Below, in pieces: positions 50,662 to 63,600 of a stretch of DNA of 64,000 nucleotides. The notes beneath the pieces are model-generated. The model saw only the letters and a program-made list of their open reading frames with translations. It searched no databases and had not been told where the DNA came from. The position numbers and the translations under genes are program-made. The stretch is from the NCBI RefSeq assembly GCF_035594125.1, contig NC_087178.1:10033001-10097000 (forward strand). Reading direction: 5' to 3'. Origin of the DNA: Scylla paramamosain (lineage: Eukaryota; Arthropoda; Malacostraca; Decapoda; Portunidae). How positions within the stretch are numbered: position 1 is the stretch's first letter; each line of letters starts with the position of its first letter.

Positions 50662-52560
50662 GAAAACACTCTATAAAGAATGTTATATGTGGGTTTTAGC
50701 TTTTTCATACTTAACGAACTTAAAAAAAAACTCATAATACACGTTTCTCGTAACGTCCTTTCATTTTCCAAATATAGAGTTCTTTGCGTGTATTTAAGCT
50801 TTTTTATAGGTAACATGATCAAAAACACTCAAAATACATGTTTTTGGTAATGTTATTCTGTTTCTCCATAAAGGGTGTTCTGCATGCGCTTTAGCATTTT
50901 GATATATAAGAAGCTCAGAAACACTTAAAGGCAAGTTCTTGGTAAAAGTTCGTTTTATTCCCATGTCATGTGATTTCCCTGCTTTTTAGTGCTTTATTGC
51001 CTATCACGCTCAAAAACACTCAAAAGACACTTTTCTGGTAATGTCATTTTTTTCCCACATAAAGCTAGTTTCGCATGCAATTTGGAGTTTTGGTAACTAA
51101 GAATGTGAAAAGCACTCAAAATACGCAAATTCTTTATATACACGAGTTTTTGCGTTTTTTGCCTTGTGGTTCTTGTGAAACTATAAAACACTTATACACG
51201 TTTCTCGTAATGTCCTTTTGTATCCTAATATAGAGTGCTTTCCATCCATTTTCGCTTTTTTTGTAGGTAAGAAGCTCAAAAACATTCATAATATACCTTT
51301 TGGTAATATTATTCTATTTCTTGATATTCGTTGGTTTACATCCTTTTTAGAGTTTTTTTTACGTAAAACACTACAAAGACACTTTTTCAGTAATTTTGTG
51401 ATGGATTCCCATTTTGAGTGACTTCCATATTATTTATCGTTTTGGTGCCTAACATTCTGAAAAACGCTCAAAAGACAGGTTTCTGGTAAAGTCGTTTAAT
51501 TTCCCAATATAGGTGGCTTTGCATCCACTTTAGGGTTTGATACATAACAGTCCGAAAAAAAAGCTAAAATTAACCTTTTTTCATAACATTCTTTTCTCAC
51601 ATAATTTTCCTGAATTTTGCAACAATTTTGGCATCTCGGTACCTATGAAGATAACAAAAAAAAATCCAGTTTTTTTTATTTATTTACTTTTTTCTCTCTA
51701 AAGAATGTTATTTTAGGGTTTTAGCTTTTTGGTACTTAAGAAAAATTAAAAACACTCATAATACACGCTTCTCGAAATGTTCTTTCGCTTCCCAAACATA
51801 AGGTTCTTTGCATTATTAGAGTTTTTATAGGTAACATAATCAAAAATACTCAAAATACATGTTTTTGGTAATGTTATTCTGTTTCTCCATAAGGGGTGTT
51901 TTGCATGCGTTTTAGCTCAAAAACACTTAAAGGCAAGTTCTTGGTAAAAGTTGGTTTTATTCCCATGTAATATGATTGCTCTCCTTTTTAGTGCTTTATT
52001 GCCTCACACGCTCAAAAACACTGAAAAGACACTATTCTGGTAATGTCACTTTTTTCCCCACATTAAGCTAGTTTCGTATGCAATTTGGGGTTTTGGTAAC
52101 TAAGAATGTGAAAAACACTCAAAATACACGTATTTAGTAAGGTTGTTCTGTTTCTGAATTATGAGTGTTATTCAGGAGTTTCAGCATTTTGGTATCTCCA
52201 TATATACGAGTTTTTGCTTTTTTTGCCTTGTGGTTCTTGAGAATCTATAAAACACTCATTATACACATTTCTCGTAATGTCCATTTGTTAACCAATATAG
52301 AGAGCTTTGCATCCATTTTCGCGTTTTTTGTAAGTAAAGAGCTCAAAAACACTCAAATGTACCTTTTTTGTAATGTTTTTCTATTTTTTTCATTTTGTTT
52401 GGTTTGCATCCGTTTTAGCGTTTTTCTACGTAAAACACGGAAAATACATGTTTTCAGTAATTTTGTTTTGGATTTCACATAGAATGACTTCCATATTATT
52501 TATTGTTTTGGTGACTAACATGTTGAAATCACTCACAACACAGGTTTCTCGTAAAGTCTC
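50662..52560 (+). repeat. Family B satellite array, forward orientation (block B3)
   Basis: Forward B sections mirroring block B1 (8501-11172). It carries the single-copy version of the segment duplicated at 8851-10272. A deletion near 51127 fuses AAAATACGCAAA to TTCTTTATATACACGAG; the mirror near 10660-10730 is longer. It ends at AAAGTCTCGTAAAGGGTG, where B8/B9 sequence enters A2-type sequence. That junction is present inverted at 8495-8520. Confidence 0.85.
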
Positions 52561-55500
52561 GTAAAGGGTGTTTTGCATACATCTCAGCGTTATGGTACGT
52601 AAGTAGCTGAAAATACCCAAAAGATCAATTTTTGGTTGACTTGTTCTTTCATATAGGTAGCTTTCCATACTTTTTATAACTTTGGTATCTAACAACAATA
52701 ATCGACACTCAAAAGACATGTTTCTGGATATATCGTTTCATCTCACCAAACATAGATGGTGCTCTGGAGTCATTTTGACCTTTCGGTACATAAAATTGTG
52801 AAAAAAAAACACAAAATAAACGTTTTTGGTAATGTTATGTTTCTCCATATACAGTGGTACTAAATAGTTTTTGCGTTTGGTACCTAAGACGCTCAAAAAC
52901 ACTAATGGCATCTTTCTCGTAATGTCCTTTATTTTATCCACATTGGGTGATTTCCATGCATTTTGGCGTTTTTATTACGTAACAATGTGAAAAAAACACT
53001 CAAAATATACGTTTTCGGTAATGTTCTTCTGTTTCTTCATATATAATGTTATACATGCGTTTGTGCATTTTGCTACCTAAGAATCCCAAAAACACTGATA
53101 AATGAAGTGTCTTTTTATTTCTTTTCGTATCGCCATTTAGGATACTTTGCATGCATTTTTGTTTTTTTTATACGTAAGATAAAAAAAAACTCAAAATACA
53201 CGTTTCTGGTAATGTTATTCTGTTTCTCCATAAAATGTGCTTTGCATGCATTTTAGCGTTTTGGTACGTAAGTAGCTGTAAAAACTCTCAAAAGACACGC
53301 TTTTGGTAATGTTTTGCTTTTCCAAATAGGGAGCTTTCGTTGCTTTTTAGCGTTTTGGTATCTAATATTGTTGTGTTTCTCTAAAGTGAGTATTATTTAT
53401 GCATTTTCGCGTTTTGGTACCTGAGAAGCTCAAAAACGCTCTTTATATAAGTTTCTCATAATGTCTTAGGTTACTTTTTTTTTGCGTAACAAGCTCAAAA
53501 CATTGAAAATATACGCTTTTTTGGTAATGTTATTCAGTTAAAAAAAAGGCATTTTGGATGCGTTTAAGTGTTTTTGTATGTAAGTAGCTCATAAGCACTG
53601 AAATTAAAAGTTTTTGAAATCTTTTGTTTTCTCCTATAGGGTGCTTTCCTTGGTTTTTAGCTTCTTGGTACCTAACATGCTCATAAACATAAAGTGTGTT
53701 TTCCAACCGTTTTAGCGGTTTGGTATGTAAGTACCTCAAAAAACTTAATGTTTTCCCATTTACGATACTTTCCATGCTTTTTAAGAGCTTTTTGGGCCTA
53801 ACACACTCATAAACTCTCAAAAGACATTTTTCTGGAAATGTCGTTTATTTTGCCCATATCGGGTGCTTTGGATGCATTTTGGCGTTTTGATACCTAACAA
53901 AGCTAAATACTTTTGAAATACACGTTTTCTCCATACATAAGGCAAATCGTGCGTTTTATCGTTTCGGTACCTAATAAGCTAAAAAAAAAGAAAAACTCGT
54001 AATACTGGTTTCTCTTAATGTCTTTTCGTTTTCTTATATAGGGTACTTTATATGCATTTTGACGCTTTTGTACATAACAAGCTGAAAAATCGCTCAAAAT
54101 GCTCTTTTTTGGTAATGTTTTATGTTTCTGCAGGAAGGGTGTTTTGCATGTTTTATCGTTTTGGTACATTATAAATTTAAAAACTTCCAAACACGTGAAA
54201 AGTCACTTTGTTGGTTATTTCTTTTTCCCTTCCAACATAGTGCTCTTTTCATACCTCTTATTGTTTTGGTGCCTAACACGTAGAAACACTCTCAAAAGAT
54301 AGGTTTCTTGTAATTTCGTTTTGTGTCGTCTTTTAGAGGTCTTTGCATGTATTTTTGCGCTTTGGTACCTAATAATATGAAAACCACTCATAATATATAT
54401 TTTCATTCGTGTTGTTTTGTTTCTCCATATAGAGTACTATTAAGGTGCCTTTGTGTTTGGTACCTAAAAAGCTCAAAAGCTCTAATAATACACGTTTCTC
54501 GAAATGTCTTCGTTTCCCGGCATAAGGAACTTTGCATACATTTCGGCGTTATTCTTCTTACATACCTCAAAAACACTGAAAATATATATTTTTTTTGTAT
54601 TGTTATTTTATTTTTCCATAAAGCGTTTTGATATAAAAGTAGCTCAAAAACACTAAAAAAATACTATTTTTTTGATAATTTTCTTTTTTCTTCCCATATA
54701 AAATGCTTTCCATTTTTATTTTTTAGAGTTTTGGTGCCTAACACGCTCATAAACATTCAAAATTTACGTTTCTGGAAATTTCGTTTCGTTTCTCCCATAG
54801 ATTGAACTTTGCATGAATTTCGACGTTTTGGTACATAACATTGTTAAAACAAACAAAATACACGTTTTTAGTAATGTTGCTCTGTTACTCCATATAGAGT
54901 GGTATTCATGCATTTTGGTATTTTTCAACCTAATAAAGGTGTAAAACAATTATAATATACGTTTCTCGTAATGTCTTTTCGTTTCCCCATATTGGGAACT
55001 TTATATGAATTTTGAAATTTTTTTACGTAATTATCTTAAAACATTAAAAATACACGTTTTGCTGTTTCTCCATAAAAGGTGTTTTGCATGCGCCTTTGCG
55101 TTTTAGTATGTAAGTAGCTCAAAACAATGAAAAGACTTTTTTGTAATGTTTTGTTTTCCCATGTATGGTTCTTTCCTTGCTTTTTAGCGTTTTGGTACCT
55201 AATACGATTTCAAACACTGAAAAGACACGTTTCTAGAAGTGTCGTATTTTCCCTCATATATGATGCTTTTCATGCATTTTTGCGTTTTTGTTTCTCCATA
55301 TAGAGTGCTATTCATTCGCTTTAGCGTTTTGGTACCTAATAATTTGAAAACACTCATACTGCACGTTTCTCGTAATGCACTTTCTTATCCATATATAGTG
55401 TACTTTGCATGCATTTTGGCGCTTTTGTACGTGACAAGCTTAAGAAATAAAATGAAATACTAGTTTCTGGTAAGGTTATTTGTTTTTTCCATGAAGGGAT

Positions 55501-55625
55501 TTTTGCAAGCATTTTAGCGTTTTTGTACGTTAGTAGCTGAAAAATACTAAAAAAAATGTTGTTTTTACTTTTCCAGTATAGGGAAGTTTTCATGCTTTTT
55601 ACTGTTTTGTAGTTAATAAGTTTAT
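52561..55625 (+). repeat. Family A satellite array, forward orientation (copy iv, first part)
   Basis: Inverted copy of 5421-8500. The position sum of paired points stays within 61044-61062 over this whole stretch, so very few length changes separate the two. Both share the deletion near 53690 and 7376 and the junction at the family B border. It has the A/T-rich flip point at its right end (AAGTTTATATACACATATACATGG). No gene seen. Confidence 0.85.
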
Positions 55626-56145
55626 ATACACATATACATGGAAATAAAAAAAAAAAACTACTTTGCCAAAAACGCGTCTTTTAAGTTTTTTTTTTCACCT
55701 TCTTACGTACCAAAAAGGTAAAATGCATGAAAAACACACTTCATGGAAAAACAGAATAATATCACCAAAAACAAATCATTTGAGAGTGTTTGAGCTTGTT
55801 AGGAAGAAAAACGCCATAATGTATGCAAAGTATTATATATGAAAAAAGAACAAGACATTACGAGAAACGTGTATTATGAGTAAATTTGAGCTTCTTAGGT
55901 AGCAAAATGTGAAAACGCATGAATAGCACTCTATGGATAAACATAACAACATTACCAAAAACGTGTATTTTGAGTGTTTTTTTCATATTGTTAGGTGCCA
56001 AAACGCCAAAATGTATGGAAGCCCACTAACTAACAAACAAAACTAAATTTAATGAAACGTGTCTTTTGAATGTTTATGAATCTGCTAGGTACCAGAATGC
56101 TAAAATGCATGGAAAGATCACCATATGGGAATAAAAAACACAAAA
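55626..56145 (-). repeat. Family A satellite segment, reverse orientation (copy iv, second part)
   Basis: Inverted counterpart of about 4900-5420. Shared phrases include CTACTTTGCCAAAAACG, AAACAAATCATTTGAGAG and ACCAGAATGCTAAAATGCATGG. At 56145 it stops in a run of AAAACAC and family B begins (ATGTAATTTGAGTGTTTTTGATCATG). This A/B junction has no inverted partner in the left arm, where family A continues. It is therefore the outer edge of the giant palindrome. Confidence 0.85.
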
Positions 56146-59100
56146 CAACATGTAATTTGAGTGTTTTTGATCATGTTATAGATAAACACGCTTAAATACA
56201 TAAAAAGAACCTTATGTTTGGGAAACGAAAGGACATTACGAGAAACGTGTATTATGAGTGTTTTTAAGTTCCTTAAATACCAAAAAGCTAAAACCCACAA
56301 ATAACACTCTTTATTTAGAAAAAAATAAATAAAAAAATAAAAAAATAAATTTTTTTTTTTTTGTCATTCATCTTCATAGGTACCGAGATGACAAAATTCT
56401 GGGAAAATTCAGGGCAATTATATGATAAAAGAATATTATCAAAAAAGTTGATTTTAGCTTTTTTTTCGGACTGTTATGTACCAAACCCTAAAGAGCATGC
56501 AAAGCTTCCTATATTAGGAAATTGAATGACTTTACCAGAAAATTGTCTTTTGAGTGTTTTTCAGCATGTTAGGCGCCAAAATGATAAATAATAATGAACT
56601 CACTCAATATGTGAATCCAAAACAAAATTAATTAAAACGTGTCTTCTCAGTATTTTACGTAGAAAAACGCTAAAACAGATGCAAACCAACCAATATCAAG
56701 AAATAGAATAATATTACCAAAAATGTATATTTTGAGTGTTTTTGAGCTTGTTACCTACAAAAAAAAAAAACGCAAAAATTGATGCAAAGCACTCTATATT
56801 GAGAAAGAAAGGGACATTGCGAGAAAAGTGTATAATGAGTGTTTTATAGTTCAAAATAACAAGGCAAAAAACGCAAAAACTCGTGTATATGGAGTAGTTT
56901 CCTAGATATCAAAATGCTGAAACTCATGAATAACACTCTTAATTGAGAAACAGAACAACCTTACTAAATGGGTGTATTTTTGTGCTTTTCACATTCTTAG
57001 TTACCCAAAACCTAAATTCATTGCAAAACCAGCTTTATGTGGTAAAAAAAAAATGGCATTTTCAGAAAAGTGTCTATTGAGTGTTTTTGAACGTGATAGG
57101 CAGTAAAGCACTAAAAAGAAGGGCAATCACATTACATGGGAATAAAACCAATATTTACCAAGAACTTGCCTTTAAGTGTTTTTGAGCTCCTTATATACCA
57201 AAACACATTTTATGCATGCAAAACACACTTTATGGAAAAACATTACCAAAAACATGTATTTTGAGTGTTTTTGATCATTTTACCAATAAATCGCTTAAAT
57301 ACATGCTAAGAACCCTATTTGTGGAAAACGTAAGGACATTACGAGAAACGTGTATTATGAGTGTTTTTAAATTCATTAAGATTCAAAAAGCTAAAAGCCA
57401 CAAATAATTCTCTATTGAGAAAATAAAAAAATAAATAAATACCATATTTTTTTTCTTTCTTATTCATCTCCATAGGTACCGAGATGACAAAATTGGGGCA
57501 AAATTCATGAAATTTTGTTAAATAAGAACATTATCAAAAAAGATAATTTTAGCTTTTTTTCTTCGACTGTTATGTAGCAAACCCTATAGTGCATGCAAAA
57601 CCACCTATATAGGGAAATCAAACGTCTTTCCCAGAAAACTGTCTTATGAGTGTTTTTCAGCATGTTAGGCACCAAAACGATAAATAACATGGAAGTCACT
57701 TGATATGGGAAACAAAATTACTGAAAACGTGTCTTTTCGGTGTTTTACGTAGAAAAACGCTAAATCGGATGCAAACCAACCAATATGAAAAAAATAGATT
57801 AACATTACCAAAAAGGTATATTTTGAGTGTTTTTGAGCTTGTTACCTACAAAAAAGGTGAAAATGGATGCAAACCACTCCCTATTGGGAAACAAAAGAAC
57901 ATTACGAGAAACGTGTATAATGAGTGTCTTATTATTTTTGAGCAAAAGAACTTGTGGTTCACAAGAACCACAAAGCAAAAAACGCAAAAACTGGTGTATA
58001 TAAAGAAGTTTCTTAGATACCAAAATGCTGAAACTCAAGAATAACAACAATCTTTATTGAGAAAAAAGAAAAACCTTACCAAAAGCGTGTATTTTCAGTG
58101 TTTTTCACATTCTTAGCAAAATCTCAAATAGCATGCGAAACTAGCTTTATGTGGGAAAAAAATGACATTACCAGAAGTGTCTTTTGAGTGTTTTTGAGCG
58201 TGTTAGGCAATAAAGCACTAAAAAGCAGGGCAATCACATTACATGGAAATAAAACCAACTTTGACCAAGAACTTGCCATTATGTGTTTTGAGCTCCTTAC
58301 ATACCAAAACGCTAAAACGCATGCAAAACAATCCTTTATGAAGAAGCAGAAAAACATTACAAAAAACATGTTTTAAGTGTTTTTGATCATGTTACCTATA
58401 AAAACGCTTAAATACATGCAAAGAAGGCTATCTTTCGGAAACGAAAGGACATTACGAGAAACGTGTATTATGACTGTTTTTAAGTTTAAGTACCAAAACG
58501 TTAAAAACCACAAATAACTCATTAAAGAGAAAAAAAAATAGAAAAATAAATGAAAATTTGCATTTTTTTGTATTGATTTTCATAAGTACCGAGGGAATTT
58601 ATGAGGAAAAAAGAACATTATCAAAAAAGTTAGTTATAGCTTTTTTTCGGATTGTTATTTACCAAACCCTAAAGTACATGCAAAGCCACTTATATGAGGA
58701 AATTAAACGAGTTTACCAGAAACCTGTCTTTTCAGTGTTTTTCAGCATGTTAGGCACTAAACCGATAAATAATATGGAAGTCAGTCAATATGTGAATCCA
58801 AAAGAAAATTACTGAAAACGTGTCTTTTCAGTGTTTCACGTAGAAAAAACGCTAAAAGGGATGCAAGGCAACAAATATGAAGAAATAGAATAACATTACC
58901 TAAAAGTATTTTTGAGCTTTTTACCTACAAAAAAAGCGAAAATGGATGTAAAAGCACTCTATATTGGGACGCAAAAGGACATTTAGAGAAACGTGTATAA
59001 TGATTATTTTATAGTTTCACAAGAACCACAAGACAAAAAACGCAAAAACTCGTGTATATAGAGGTTTCTTACATACCAAAATGCTAAAACTCATGAATAA

Positions 59101-60170
59101 CACTTTTAATTGAGAAACAGAACTACCTTACCAAATATGTGTATTTTGAGTGTTTTTCAAATTCTTAGTTACGAAAATCCTAAATTACATGCGAAACTAG
59201 CTTTATGTGGGAAAAAAAAATGACATTATCAGAAAAGTGTCTTTTGAGTGTTTTTAAGCGTGATATGCAACAATGCACTAAAAAACAGAATAATCACATT
59301 ATATAGGAATAAAACTAACTTTTACGAAGAAATTGCCTTCAAGTGTGTTTAACTCCTTACATACCAAAACGCTAAAAAGCATGCAAAACACTCTTTATGG
59401 AGAAACAGAATAACATTACCAAAAACATGTATTTTGAATGTTTTTTGATCATGTTACCTATAGAAACGCTTAAAAACATGCAAAGAACCCTATGTCTGTG
59501 AAACGAAAGGACATATAAAAAAAAAAATTAGCTTTTTTCCGGAATTATGTACCAAACTCAGAAGTGCATGCAAAGCCATCTATATGGGGAAATTACAAGA
59601 TTTTACCAGAAATCTGTCTTTTGAGTGTTTTTTCAGCAATTTCAACAATATTACTAAAAACGTGGGTTTTCAGTCATTTACGAAGAAAAACGCTAAAACG
59701 GATGCAAACCAATCAATATGAAGAAATAGAATAACATTACCAAAAAGATATATTTTGAGTGTTTTTCAGCTTGTTACCTAGAAAAAATGCGAAACAAGAA
59801 CATTACGAGAAACGTGTATAATGAGTGTTTTATAGTTTCACACGAACCACAAGGTAAAAAGCGCAAAAACTCGTGTATATAGAGAAGTTTCTTACATACC
59901 AAAATGCTGAAATGCATGAATAACACTTTTAATTGAGAAACAGAACTACCTTACTAAATGCGTGTATTTTGAGTGTTTTTTTACATTCTTAGTTACCAAA
60001 TCCCCAAATTCCATGCGAAACTAACTTTATGTGGGAAAAAAATTACATTACCAGAAAAGTGTCTGAGTGTTTTTGAGCATGTTAGGCAATAAAGCACTAA
60101 AAAGCAGGGCAATCACATTACATGGGAATAAAACCAACTTTTAAGAAAAACTTGCCTTTTAGTGTTTTTG
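56146..60170 (-). repeat. Family B higher-order array, reverse orientation (block B4, left part)
   Basis: B1 ends lie at 56239, 57342 and 58455 (1103 and 1113 bp), then a truncated B1 near 59510, where GAAAGGACAT is followed directly by an A-run and section B10. The stretch around 57700-58044 resembles the inverse of 20719-20931 and shares a B5 variant (CAAAAATAATTAGACAC and its reverse). The stretch at 58558-58815 resembles 41003-41251 directly. This block is outside the palindrome but was built from the same B variants. Confidence 0.8.
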
Positions 60171-60642
60171 ACACGTATTTAGTAATTGTTTCTCAATTAA
60201 TTGTTTCTCAATTAAGAGTGTTATTCATGAGTTTCAGCATTTTAGTATCTAGGAAGCTTCTCCATATACACGAGTTTTTGCGTTTTTTTGGCTTGTGGTT
60301 TTTTTGAAATATAAAACATTCATTATACACTTTTCTCGCAATGTCCCTTTGTTTCCCAATATAGAGTGTTTTGTATCAATTTTGTTTTTTTTTGTATGTA
60401 ACAAGCTCAAAAACACTCAAAATATATATTTTTGGAAATGTTTTTTCTGCTTCTTGATATTGGTTGGTTTGCATCAGTTTTACGTAAAACACTGAGAAGA
60501 CACGTTTCCAGTCATTTTCTTTTGGATTCCCACATATAGTGAGTTCCTTATTATTTATCGTTTTGGTGCCTAACATGCTGAAAAACACTCAAAAGGCAGT
60601 TTTCTGGTAAGGTCTCTTATTTCATCATATGCGAGGCCTTGC
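60171..60642 (+). repeat. Small forward B island within block B4 (about 470 bp)
   Basis: The left breakpoint, AGTGTTTTTGACACGTATTTAG, matches 40150-40180 and, inverted, 26220-26245. The island holds sections B5 to B9, with a short repeated phrase (ATTGTTTCTCAATTA twice at 60184-60215). It ends at CATATGCGAGGCCTTGCATGTC, the inverse of the 33361 junction. Confidence 0.8.
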
Positions 60643-63600
60643 ATGTCTTTTGAGTGTTTTTGAGGGTGTTACGCAATAAAGCACTAAAACGAAGGGCAAT
60701 CACATTACATGGGAATAAAACCAAATTTTACCAAGAACTTGCCTTTAAGTGTTTTTGAGCTCCTTACATACCAAAACGCTAAAACTCATGCAAAATACAT
60801 TTTATGGAAAAACAGAATAATATTACCAAATACATGTATTTTAAGTGTTTTTGATCATATTATCTATATAAACGCTTAAATACATGCAAAGAAAGGAAAG
60901 GACATTACGAGAAACGTGGATTATAGATGTTTTTTTAAGTTAATTTAGTACCTAAAAGCTAAAACCCAAAAAATAACACTCTTTATTTAGAAAAAAAATA
61001 AACAAAAAAAAATTGGATTTTTTTTTATTATTCATCGTTATAGGTACCGAGATGCCAAAATTCTGCCAAAATTCAGGGAATTTATGTGGAAAAAAGAACA
61101 TTACCAAAAAAGTTAATTATAGCTTTTTTTTCGGATTCTTATGTACCAAAGCCTAAATAGCATGCAAAAACACCTAAATAGGGAAGTTAAACGATTTTAA
61201 CAGAAACCTGTCTTGTCAGTGTTTTTTAGGATGTTAGGCACCAAAACGATAAATAATATGGAAGTCAGTCAATATGTGAATGCAAAACAAAATTAGTGAA
61301 AACGTGTCTTTTCAGTGTTTTACGTAGAAAACACTCAAGCGGATGCAAACCAACCTATATGATGAAATAGAATAACATTACCAAAAAGATATATTTTGAG
61401 TGTTTTTGAGCTTGTTACCAACAAAAAATGCAAAAATGGATGTAAAGTACTCTATATTAGGAAACAAAAGGACATTACGAGAAACGTGTATAATAAGTGT
61501 TTTATAGTTTTAAAAGAACCACAAGGCAATAAACGCAAAACTCATGTATATAGAGAAATTTCTTACATACCGAAATGATGCAATTCATGAATAACACTTT
61601 TAATCGATAAACAGAACTACCTTACCAAATTGTGTATTTTGAGTGTTTTTCACATTCTTAGTTACGAAAATGCCAAATTACTTGCGAAACTACCTTCATG
61701 TGGGAAAAAAAAATTACAATACCAAAAAAGTGTCTTTTTAGTGTTTTTGAGCGTGATATGCAATAAAGCACTAAAAAGTAGAAAAATCACATTACATGGG
61801 AATAAAACCAACTTTTACGAAGAACTTGCTTTTAAGTGTTTTTAACTCCTTACATAAAAATAGCTAAAACGCATGCAAAACACCCTTTATGGAGAAACAT
61901 AATAACATTACCAAAACATGTATTTTGAGTGTTTTTGATCATGTAACCTATAAAAACGCTTAAATACATGTAAAGAACCCTATGTTTGTATAACAAAAGG
62001 ACATTACGAAAATCGTGTATTATGAGTGTTTTTAAGTTCCTCAAGTACCAAAAAGCTAAAACCCAAAAAATAATCTTTATAGAGAGAATCTTTTTTTTTT
62101 GTTATTCATCTTCACAGGTACCGAGATGCCAAAATTCTTTCGAAATTCATGGAAATTTTGTAAAAAAAAATAAAAAAATAATAATTTTAGCTTTTTCCGG
62201 AGTTATGTACAAACCCTGAAGTGTATGCAAATCCACTTATATGGGGAAATTACACGACTTTACCAGAAACCTGTCTTTTGAGTGTTTTTCAGCTATTTCA
62301 ACAATATTACTGAAAACGTGTCTTTTCAGTGATTTACGTAGAAAAACGCTAAAACGATATATTTTGATGTGTTTTTGAGCTTCTTACCTACAAAAAATGC
62401 AAAAATGGATGGCCAGCACTTTATATTGGCAAAGAAAAGGACATTACGAGAAACGTGTATGAATGTTTTATAGTTTGACAAGAACCACAAGGTAAAAAGC
62501 TCAAAAAATCGTGTACATAAAGAAGTTTCTTACATACTAAAAAGCTGAAACTCATGAATAACACTTTTAATTTTGAAACAGAAATACCTTACGAAATGTG
62601 TGTATTAGAAAAGTTTCTTACATACCGAAATGCTGGAACTTATGAATAACACTTTTATTTAAGAAATAGAACAACCTTACTAAATGCCTGTGTTTTGAGT
62701 TTTTTTTCACATTCTTAGTTACCAAAACCCCAAATTCCATGCAAAACTAGCTTCATGTTGGAAAAAAAAAATGATATTATCAGAAAAGTGTCTTTTGAGT
62801 GTTTTTGAGCGTGTTAGGCAATAAAGCACTAAAAACCAGGGTAATCACATTACATTGTAATAAAAACAACTTTTACCAATAACTTGCTTTTAAGTGTTTT
62901 GGAGCTCATTACATACCAAAACCCTAAAACGGATGCAAAACACCTTTTATGGAGAAACAGAATAAAATTACCAAAAACATATTTTAAGGGTTTTAATCAT
63001 GTTATCTATAAAAACGCTTAAATACATACAAAGAACCTTATGTTTGCGAAACGAAAGGACATTACGAGAAATGAGTATTATAAGTGTTTTTAAGTTCCTT
63101 AAGTACCAAAAAGCTAAAACCCACAAATAACACTCTTTATTTAGAAAAACCGAAATAAAAAAATAAAAAAAATTTATTTTTTTATTTTTTTTTTTTTTTG
63201 TTATTCATCTTCATAGTACCGAGATGCCAAAATTCTGGGAAAATTCAGGGCAATCGTATGATAAAAGAATATTATAAAAAAAAGTTAATTTCAGCTTTTT
63301 TTTTTCGGAGTGTTATGTACCAAACCCTAAAGTGCATGCAGAGCCTCTTATATTAGGAAATTAAACGACATTACCAGAAATCTGTGTTTTGAGTGTTTTT
63401 TTTTAGCGTGTTAGGCACCAAAACGATAAATAATAAGGAACTCACTCTATATGGGAATCCAAAACAAAGTTACTGAAAACGTGTCTTTTCAGTGTTTTAC
63501 GTAGAAAAACGCTGAAACGGATGCAAAGCAACTAATATCAAGAAATAGAAAAACGTTACTAAAAAGGTATATTTTGAGTGTTTTTGAGCTTGTTACCTAC

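Noticed and set aside
4900..56145. Inverted arms as terminal inverted repeats of a very large transposon
   Set aside because: The inverted match runs nearly the full length to the centre, there is no coding core, and there are no terminal motif or target duplications at the edges.
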